From CBDUXP01 sp965371225 [NCBI: uncultured bacterium] (lineage in GTDB: Bacteria; Abyssobacteria; SURF-5; CBDUXP01): 33,642 bases of DNA. A model generated the notes under the pieces. The model saw only the letters and a program-made list of their open reading frames with translations. It ran no database searches and had not been told where the DNA came from. The DNA lies in the NCBI GenBank assembly GCA_965371225.1, contig CBDUXP010000041.1, positions 1 to 33,642 on the forward strand. The letters run 5' to 3'. Positions 1-5,432 of the stretch are shown here, piece by piece (positions within the stretch are counted from its first letter, which is position 1; each line of letters starts with the position of its first letter). The position numbers and the translations under genes are program-made.

Positions 1-53
1 GGCCGGCGGTGGTGCAATTCTGGGCCGTCGGCGCGGGGCGGGCCGCGCCGCGC

Positions 54-1235
54 CTAATCGCCGCCGGACCCGCTGGAGTCCGGGGAGGGGGCGCCGTCGT
101 AGGCGGAGAGGACTTCGGTGGCGGGGGCCGGTGGCTCGCCGGGCCGGGCACGCTGTTCATGCGGTGCGGCGGAGGGGACGGTGGTGCCGCGTTCGTTCTG
201 GACCTGGTATTTTTTGACGTTGGCTTTGTGCTCGGCGTACGTGTGGGAGAACACGTGGGCGCCGTTGTTCATGCTGACGAAGAACTTGTAGCCGGCCTCG
301 GTGGGCTGGACGGCGGCCCGGAGCGCGGCGATGCCGGGACTGCAGATGGGGGTGGGGGGCAGCCCCTTGTGCTTGTACGAGTTGTACGGCGAATCGAGTG
401 ACAGATCCTCATACGTGAGATGTTGCCCGTAGTTATCCAGCGGATAGCGCACGGTGACGTCGCACTGGAGCAGCATATTCTCTTCGAGTCGGTTATGGAT
501 CACTTCAGAGACCAGCGGCATATCGCTTTCCACCATCGTTTCTTTCTCGATGATCGACGCGATCTTCAACAGATCGTAAGGCGAATAGTTCGCGGTGGCC
601 ATTTCTTCGCGCAAGGCCCGTGTCCGGCGTTGGAATTCCAGGAGCATGAGTTCCATGAGATGCTCGGCGGACACGCCCTTCGCGACGTGATACGTTTCGG
701 GGAAGAGATAGCCTTCGGCGTTGTCGACGGTGATCCCGAACTGCGCCAGGAAGGCCGGATCCTTCGCGAGCCGATGGATCTCCTCCGCTGCGGCGAGTTC
801 GAGACGTTCAAGTTCATCGGCGATCTCCCGGATGGTCGATCCTTCGGGCACGGTGAAACGGTGGGAGAGTACATTGCCGGCGGCGAGCCGCTTGACCACT
901 TGGCGGGTGCTCAGGTCGGTGCGGAGCCGGTATTCCCCGTACTTCAGATGCGTGTCGACGCCGCGCCACCGGACGTACCGCACGAACAGCCTGCGGTCCC
1001 GAATCAGGCCTAGGTCCCAGAGGCTGGTGGCGATTTCGCGGGGACTCTCGCCCTTGGCAATCGTGACGGTCTTGTACGCGGCGGCCGCACTGGCGGGACG
1101 ATCTAACGCTTCCAGGGTGCGATTGACCCACTGAAGGCCCATCCACCCGCCGGCGAAGATGAGCGTGAAGATCCCCAGACCGACGCGTGCGCCCCAGGAT
1201 GAGCCTGATCGTGCGGCGGGGGTGGGAGGTGCCAT
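54..1235 (-). CDS. mltG: Endolytic murein transglycosylase MltG (YceG-like)
   Basis: The 393-residue protein should cleave nascent glycan strands in the periplasm next to the inner membrane and so set strand ends during peptidoglycan growth. It has a short cytoplasmic N-terminus, one membrane segment at about residues 18-38, a LysM-like region, and the YceG catalytic core. Seen in the core are SIIEKET (catalytic Glu), LQCDVTVRY in place of the usual LQTDPTVxYG, and the block SPYNSY...GLPPTPICSPG. The last ~45 residues form a Pro/Ala/Ser-rich low-complexity tail that the family does not need. No Shine-Dalgarno is visible before the ATG. alaS-ruvX-mltG is a common gene order, and here mltG is separated from ruvX by three other genes. 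Family assignment is firm; the exact start is less so. Confidence 0.95.
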   Translation of the reverse strand: MAPPTPAARSGSSWGARVGLGIFTLIFAGGWMGLQWVNRTLEALDRPASAAAAYKTVTIAKGESPREIATSLWDLGLIRDRRLFVRYVRWRGVDTHLKYGEYRLRTDLSTRQVVKRLAAGNVLSHRFTVPEGSTIREIADELERLELAAAEEIHRLAKDPAFLAQFGITVDNAEGYLFPETYHVAKGVSAEHLMELMLLEFQRRTRALREEMATANYSPYDLLKIASIIEKETMVESDMPLVSEVIHNRLEENMLLQCDVTVRYPLDNYGQHLTYEDLSLDSPYNSYKHKGLPPTPICSPGIAALRAAVQPTEAGYKFFVSMNNGAHVFSHTYAEHKANVKKYQVQNERGTTVPSAAPHEQRARPGEPPAPATEVLSAYDGAPSPDSSGSGGD

Positions 1236-1314
1236 AGGGGAGGTGGGCGGGGGTGCGGAGGCCGGTGCAGCGAGACGGGCGGATGGGGCCCGTCCCCACT
1301 CAGTGCAGCAGGTA

Positions 1315-1323
1315 ATTTTAGCA
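1315..1323 (-). promoter_or_regulatory. Candidate extended -10 promoter for mltG
   Basis: On the minus strand the sequence reads TG-C-TAAAAT, a TGn-extended -10 differing from TATAAT by one base. No good -35 is found 16-18 bases upstream, as is usual for extended -10 promoters. Predicted transcription would begin about 70 bases before the mltG start. It rests on motif reading only. Confidence 0.35.
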
Positions 1324-1396
1324 GAGGTCTGCCTCGGCTAGCCACGGGGCGGGACTGGAGGCCGCTGGTAGTGGATTAGCCTATCCGTTTACATTC

Positions 1397-1405
1397 TGAT
1401 AAGAT
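1397..1405 (+). promoter_or_regulatory. Candidate extended -10 promoter for the rrf2 gene
   Basis: TG-A-TAAGAT is a TGn-extended -10 hexamer in a locally AT-richer stretch. The -35 region is weak (TTAGCC, 18 bases upstream). Transcription would start near 1412, inside the palindrome described next, leaving a leader of about 170 bases. Confidence 0.35.
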
Positions 1406-1427
1406 GGGAATTCAACACTTTCCCATC
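1403..1427. promoter_or_regulatory. Palindromic operator candidate over the rrf2 transcription start
   Basis: A perfect 8-bp inverted repeat, GATGGGAA and TTCCCATC, is separated by 9 bases. It overlaps the end of the -10 hexamer and the predicted start point, where a repressor would block RNA polymerase. Autoregulation by the Rrf2-type protein encoded downstream is the simplest reading. A stem-loop at the mRNA 5' end is the alternative. Confidence 0.45.
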
Positions 1428-1583
1428 ATCTTGGCGGCGCACCATGTTCCACCCGCGAGGGGGCTTAGCTGGGGGACCGGGCGCGGGGAAGGAAGGTACG
1501 CGGTGGCCAAAGGCGAACCGAACGTCAGCGCCTCGGGGGAATTCCCTTTCGCGTCCCAGCTGCAGTCCGGGGTGCGCGGGGTG

Positions 1584-2033
1584 ATGGTCTACTCCCGCAG
1601 TTGCGAATACGCCCTTCGCGCCCTCACCTTTCTCACCGGCCTCCCGGAAGGCCAGATGGCGACCGTCAAGGAGATTAGTGAGACAGAGCAACTGCCGAAG
1701 CAGTTTCTTGCCAAACTACTCCAGTCGCTGGCGCGCGCGGGCATCGTAGCTTCGGTCAAGGGCCCCGGTGGGGGCTTCGCCCTGGCGCGGCCCGGGGATG
1801 CAATCACCCTGCACGACGTGGTGAACTGCATCGACGGGAATGTGGATTTCAATCGGTGCGCGGTCGGCTTGGTGGAATGCGCGGACGACGCGCCCTGCCC
1901 CCTGCACGATCAGTGGAAGGTGTTGCGCGAATCCATCCGGACGTATCTGGCCCGCAATGATCTGGCGACGCTCCGGCAAGCCCTCGATGAGAAGCGGCGC
2001 CTCATGACGGGCTCCGGCCCCGCGGCGCGCTAA
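1584..2033 (+). CDS. Rrf2/IscR-family Fe-S transcriptional regulator
   Basis: This is a small DNA-binding regulator (149 residues) with an N-terminal winged helix (MVYSRSCEYALRAL, then a KEISE...QFLAKLLQSL recognition region and the wing VKGPGGGFALARP). A three-cysteine cluster motif, C-x6-C-x5-C, follows in NRCAVGLVECADDAPCPLH. In IscR, NsrR and RsrR these cysteines bind a [2Fe-2S] or [4Fe-4S] cluster that senses redox state, nitric oxide or Fe-S status; which one cannot be told from sequence. The ATG at 1584 was chosen because M-x-YS-xx-x-EYALRAL is the family's usual beginning; a GTG sits one codon earlier. The open frame continues upstream to 1404 but that stretch has no family similarity. 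The 3' end overlaps the convergent ATPase gene by 4 bases. The promoter palindrome suggests autoregulation. Confidence 0.9.
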   Translation: MVYSRSCEYALRALTFLTGLPEGQMATVKEISETEQLPKQFLAKLLQSLARAGIVASVKGPGGGFALARPGDAITLHDVVNCIDGNVDFNRCAVGLVECADDAPCPLHDQWKVLRESIRTYLARNDLATLRQALDEKRRLMTGSGPAAR

Positions 2034-3403
2034 CGCCGCGGGTCGGGGGTCGTTCCGGCCAGGGCGACCAATTCGGCCATGGGCCAGGGAGCGGGGGGCA
2101 CCCGGCGCGCCCGCTCGAGCACGGCCTTGGTCACCCCCACCGTCCCTTGCGCCAGTGCGGATGCCGGGTCGTCTGCGACTGTCGGACTGAGTCCTGCTTC
2201 GGCCGCCGCCGCCCCGTCCCGATCGAACGGCACGGTGCCGAGCAGCCCAAGGCGGATGTGGCCGGCCGCGGCTACTTCCTCGGCATTCACGTGGCGTTGC
2301 ACGGCGCCGGTCAGGTGGTCGAACACCGCGCGTCCCGCGGCCGGCGCGTCGACCTGGGTCACCACGATGCCCACGTTCCAGGGCCGGGGCTCGCGGTCGA
2401 GGGGGTATCGCCGGCGGCGGTCGGCCGCCGCGGCGCGCAAGAGTTCGAAGGTGCCGACGATGTCTTGCGCCGTCGTCAGCACCACGCTCACGTCGGCGGC
2501 CAGCAACCATTCCGCGGCGCCGTCGAGCGGTGGGCTCCCCAAGTCGCACAGGATGAGACGATGCGCGGCACCGAGGCGGACGAGGTTCGCCGCGCCGCGG
2601 ATGCGGTCCGCGGGTGTCCCGTGGCGCAGGGGCGCGCCCGTGGCTCCACCGATAACATGAAATCCATGCGCGGTCTCTCCCCAGCCGGGAACGGCACTGT
2701 CGAGGTCCGCATGCAAGAGATCGCCGCAAACCGTTTGCGACGTCAGGCCGGCGGGCGTGAGCCCATTGCGCGACCCGACGGAGGCGTCGACCACCGCGAC
2801 GCTGAGACCCTGGGCCGCGGCGGCGCAGCCCACGTTGACCACCACGTGCGTGAGGCCGATCCCGGGCGCACCGGCGGCGCACGCCACGAAGGTGGGCGCG
2901 AGGGCATCGGCGGGCAGGGCGGCAGCGTGCTCCCGTAGGGCCTGGCGCGCCGTGTCGAGTGCCTGCCGGCGTTGCAAGTCTACGGCGTACTGGTGCTCGA
3001 TCGCGGATGCCAGGGCGGTCGCCTCGGCCACCACGGGTTCAATCATCGCGCCCACCTGGTCCTCCAGTTCCTCCAGCACGCTGATGTCCAGCGGGTCCGC
3101 CACAGCGACCCGCAGCACGTCCGCCTGCCAGGCCAAGGGGAGGGCCCCCAGCTTGGCCGCCGTGGCCGCGGGCAAGGTCTGGATGGCCGCCGGCTCCGGG
3201 GCCACCACCGGCGCATCCACGAAATCCAGCTCCAGTTGCGCGGCGAGTGTCTGCGCGAGCTGCCCCTCCGTGATCCAGCCGTGCGCGTGCAGGATCTGGC
3301 CGAGGGCTTGCCCCGTCTCCTCCTGCTCCGCGAGCGCCTCGGTCAGGCGCTCTTCCGAGATGGTGCCCGTGAGGACCAAGTATTGCCCGAGCCGGGTGCG
3401 CAT
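2030..3403 (-). CDS. MshEN domain fused to a degenerate MinD/FlhG-like ATPase (P-loop lysines lost)
   Basis: This 457-residue protein pairs two modules. Residues 4-56 form an MshEN (GspE N-terminal) domain with both 24-residue c-di-GMP motifs separated by exactly 5 residues (RLGQYLVLTG...Q27, then ALGQILHAHG...Q56). An MshEN linker runs to about residue 140. From about 170 comes a SIMIBI/MinD-type fold. Its Walker A is GAPGIGLTH at 178-186, where the neighbour has NKGGVGKTH at the same numbers, so signature Lys179 is Ala and P-loop Lys184 is Leu. The switch (VVDASVGSRN) and Walker B-like (LCDLGSPP) regions are partly kept. ATP hydrolysis is therefore unlikely; it may be a regulatory or scaffold partner. 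An AAGGAG site overlaps the stop of the upstream paralogue, 6 bases before this ATG, implying translational coupling. The pair probably arose by duplication. Confidence 0.9.
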   Translation of the reverse strand: MRTRLGQYLVLTGTISEERLTEALAEQEETGQALGQILHAHGWITEGQLAQTLAAQLELDFVDAPVVAPEPAAIQTLPAATAAKLGALPLAWQADVLRVAVADPLDISVLEELEDQVGAMIEPVVAEATALASAIEHQYAVDLQRRQALDTARQALREHAAALPADALAPTFVACAAGAPGIGLTHVVVNVGCAAAAQGLSVAVVDASVGSRNGLTPAGLTSQTVCGDLLHADLDSAVPGWGETAHGFHVIGGATGAPLRHGTPADRIRGAANLVRLGAAHRLILCDLGSPPLDGAAEWLLAADVSVVLTTAQDIVGTFELLRAAAADRRRRYPLDREPRPWNVGIVVTQVDAPAAGRAVFDHLTGAVQRHVNAEEVAAAGHIRLGLLGTVPFDRDGAAAAEAGLSPTVADDPASALAQGTVGVTKAVLERARRVPPAPWPMAELVALAGTTPDPRR

Positions 3404-3406
3404 GGG

Positions 3407-4795
3407 TTACTCCTTCTGGGCGCGGAGCAGGCCGGCGAACCGCTGATACCAGGCCTGGAATTCCACCTTGGTCGACCGCAGGGTGTCCGGCTTGATCAGT
3501 TCCGCCGCCAGGTGGCGGTAACAGACGGCCGTATCGGCCTCCGGGTACCGGCGGAGGTACGGCTTGCGGCTGAGTTCCGCATCCCGCATCCCCTTATGAT
3601 CGAATAGGACGTAACCGGCGTACTGCGGGGCGATCTGGAACACGTCGCCCCGCACGCGCAAGTGCTTGCGCGTGGTCGCCCGCAGCTTGGCGAACACACG
3701 CTCGGCGAGTTCGGCGGTTTCAACCTGATTGACGATCACCCGTGGTTCGAAGCGCCGGTTCGCCAGGTAGCCGTCCATGGAGTTCGTGAGATACTTCTCC
3801 TGTTCCATGAACCGGTAGAACAGGGCCTTGATGCAGGCGTAGCCCGCCACGATGTCCTGCGGCGTGGTGACCACCAAGGCCTCGTGTGCGGCGAGCGCAA
3901 AGTCGAGCACGGTCACTTCAATACCGGCGCTCAGGTCGAAGATCGCCACGTCGTATTGGCGGCTGATGTTGAGGAAGGCTTCGACGAACTTCAGCCGATG
4001 CTCCCGCGACATGTTCGCGAGCCGGTACTCGCCCGGTTGCCCCGCAATGAAATCGAATCCGAACGCGGTGGACACGACGATCTCCTGAATCGACCGCTCA
4101 TTCCGTAGCAGCTGCATGAGGGTGATCTTCGGCTGGTACCCGATCTTCGTGCCGCAATTGGCCGTCCCCAGGTCCGCGTCAATGAGCAGGGTCTTGGTGC
4201 CCTGTTCGGCGAAGGCGATAGCGAGGTTGACCGCCAAGTGGGTTTTCCCCACGCCCCCCTTGTTGGACAGCGTGGCAAACGTGCGAACCGTACTCTTCTC
4301 CGTGCTCCGCGCCTCGATCTGCTCCAGAAGGCGCTTTTCCATCTGGGCCTCGCGCGCATAGCGGTGGCTCTGCAACATGTACTGCTCTTCCACGGCGCTG
4401 AGCAGGGGGGTCTTGGGCGCCAGTTGCACGCGCACTTTCTTCCCCGTCGCGCGCGCCACCTCTTCGAGCGCGTCCAAATCCAGCGGGTCGTACATCGCCA
4501 CTTCGACAGCGTCTTGGACGTAGCGGATGGGCAGGCAGAGGTACCGGCGCGCGCGGCCCTCACTGAACGCGTCGATGGCGGCGTCCTCGAACGGCGCCTT
4601 GTCCAGGTCCACGATGGGAATCTGGAGCTGGTCGGACAGGAAGGCCACCAGGTCGACCTCGTTGATCACGTTCAGGGCGACCAGAATTTCCCCGAGGCTC
4701 TGGTCCTGGGCCTCCTGCATGTGCAGGGCCGTGTCCAGTTCGTATCGAGAAATTTTGCCCGCTTCCAGCAGGCACTCTCCCAGCCTGGTATTCAC
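3407..4795 (-). CDS. MshEN domain fused to an active-type MinD/FlhG-like ATPase
   Basis: The 462-residue protein begins with an MshEN domain. Motif I (residues 4-27) is a full match to RLG-x2-LL-x2-G-x-I-x4-L-x3-L-x2-Q; after a 5-residue spacer, motif II (33-56) has Asn42 where Gly is usual. MshEN domains of pilus and secretion ATPases bind c-di-GMP. Residues from about 170 form a MinD/ParA/FlhG ATPase with the deviant Walker A NKGGVGKTH (178-186), switch I DADLGTANCG, Walker B-like IFDLSAG and TTPQD. The C-terminal EFQAWYQRFAGLLRAQ could be a membrane-binding amphipathic helix as in MinD (inference). I prefer the GTG start at 4795: GGAG lies 7 bases upstream and the protein then begins VNTRLGE, matching MRTRLGQ of its partner. 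In-frame starts at 4804 (GTG) and 4822 (ATG) exist. By analogy with CpaE/TadZ it may position or gate a pilus or secretion machine. Confidence 0.92.
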   Translation of the reverse strand: MNTRLGECLLEAGKISRYELDTALHMQEAQDQSLGEILVALNVINEVDLVAFLSDQLQIPIVDLDKAPFEDAAIDAFSEGRARRYLCLPIRYVQDAVEVAMYDPLDLDALEEVARATGKKVRVQLAPKTPLLSAVEEQYMLQSHRYAREAQMEKRLLEQIEARSTEKSTVRTFATLSNKGGVGKTHLAVNLAIAFAEQGTKTLLIDADLGTANCGTKIGYQPKITLMQLLRNERSIQEIVVSTAFGFDFIAGQPGEYRLANMSREHRLKFVEAFLNISRQYDVAIFDLSAGIEVTVLDFALAAHEALVVTTPQDIVAGYACIKALFYRFMEQEKYLTNSMDGYLANRRFEPRVIVNQVETAELAERVFAKLRATTRKHLRVRGDVFQIAPQYAGYVLFDHKGMRDAELSRKPYLRRYPEADTAVCYRHLAAELIKPDTLRSTKVEFQAWYQRFAGLLRAQKE

Positions 4796-4891
4796 CGGCG
4801 CCACTCCACGCGCGGTCCACATCGATCCTGCATCGGCCCCGGCGGCCCGTCTCTCCCGTAGGCCGCTGGCGCAATTTCAGCTCGACAGCCT

Positions 4892-4917
4892 CCGCATGTG
4901 ACTATGAGTCTCTGCGG
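4892..4917 (-). promoter_or_regulatory. Leader stem-loop of the MshEN-ATPase operon
   Basis: In the predicted 5' leader the minus strand folds as CCGCA / GACT-cat-AGTC / TGCGG: two short stems separated by a small internal loop. There is no U-run, so it is not an obvious terminator, and the leader does not match the c-di-GMP-I or -II riboswitch cores I know. It might be an operator or an mRNA-stability hairpin. Confidence 0.3.
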
Positions 4918-4948
4918 ACCACGCTAATCGTTTATCCCTAAACCTAGT

Positions 4949-4977
4949 ATTTCACCAGACTTCTGACGCCGTGTCAA
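4949..4977 (-). promoter_or_regulatory. Candidate sigma70-type promoter for the MshEN-ATPase operon
   Basis: On the minus strand a perfect -35 TTGACA is followed after 17 bases by TGAAAT (4 of 6 matches to TATAAT). It lies just past the ruvX stop codon and inside a local AT-rich patch, suggesting the two ATPase genes are transcribed separately from alaS-ruvX. Confidence 0.45.
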
Positions 4978-5000
4978 TAGAACTGCTAATACCGCCGATA

Positions 5001-5420
5001 CTATGGGGCCTCTTTCTGCTCCGCCATCCAGTCCTGAAGGATGATCTGGGCCGCCAGGGTGTCGATGACCTGTTTCCGCCGTTTGCGCCGGACCCGTGCT
5101 TCCCGCAGGATGTCCTCCGCTTCGGCGGTCGTCAGGCGCTCGTCGCTCAATTCCACGGGGACCGGCGACGCGCTCGCCAACGCGTCTGCGAAGGCGCGCA
5201 CCTTCGTGGTTTGTGGGCTGTCGGTGCCGTCCATCCGGAGGGGCAGGCCCACCACCACGCGCTCGGATGCGTGTTCCGCGATGAGCGCCACGATCCGGTG
5301 GAGGTCGGCCGCCAGGGCCGTGCGTTTGAGGACCCCGGCGGGTTGGGCGGTCAGGCCCAGGTCGTCCGTGCGGGCCACGCCGATGCGCACGTCGCCCACG
5401 TCCAGCGCTAGCACTCGCAC
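5001..5420 (-). CDS. ruvX: RuvX/YqgF, RNase H-fold nuclease for pre-16S rRNA processing
   Basis: The 139-residue length is typical of YqgF/RuvX, first called a putative Holliday junction resolvase and shown in E. coli to act in 16S rRNA 5'-end maturation. Seen are the first acidic motif LALDVGDVRIGVA (Asp7), VVVGLPLRMDG, the second acidic motif LSDERLTT, and the closing KRRKQVIDTLAAQIILQDW with the third Asp. It lies 12 bases after the alaS stop, so the two genes are very likely co-transcribed. The start codon is ATG with no strong Shine-Dalgarno, consistent with coupling to alaS translation. Confidence 0.96.
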   Translation of the reverse strand: MRVLALDVGDVRIGVARTDDLGLTAQPAGVLKRTALAADLHRIVALIAEHASERVVVGLPLRMDGTDSPQTTKVRAFADALASASPVPVELSDERLTTAEAEDILREARVRRKRRKQVIDTLAAQIILQDWMAEQKEAP

Positions 5421-5432
5421 GGGCGGGATCGG

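Larger units (their letters stand above)
1236..1583. other. Divergent intergenic region between mltG and the rrf2 gene
   Basis: About 350 bases separate the two divergent genes. The middle holds two back-to-back extended -10 elements and a palindrome, described separately. The part from about 1430 to 1583 would be a 5' leader of the rrf2 mRNA. It contains a short GGCG/CGCC stem near 1515-1535 but no riboswitch, tRNA or small ORF that I recognise. Confidence 0.5.

Noticed and set aside
1-53. Possible coding sequence at the left edge
   Set aside because: Only 53 bases lie beyond the mltG stop; the overlapping plus-strand frame is Gly/Val-rich antisense to mltG and unsupported.
1404-1583. Upstream extension of the Rrf2 protein from an ATG at 1404
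   Set aside because: The extra 60 residues resemble no Rrf2 protein, and the ATG lies inside the predicted -10 and operator.
4796-4948. c-di-GMP riboswitch in the leader of the MshEN-ATPase genes
   Set aside because: The conserved GEMM-I or GEMM-II cores and tetraloop-receptor sequences are not visible.
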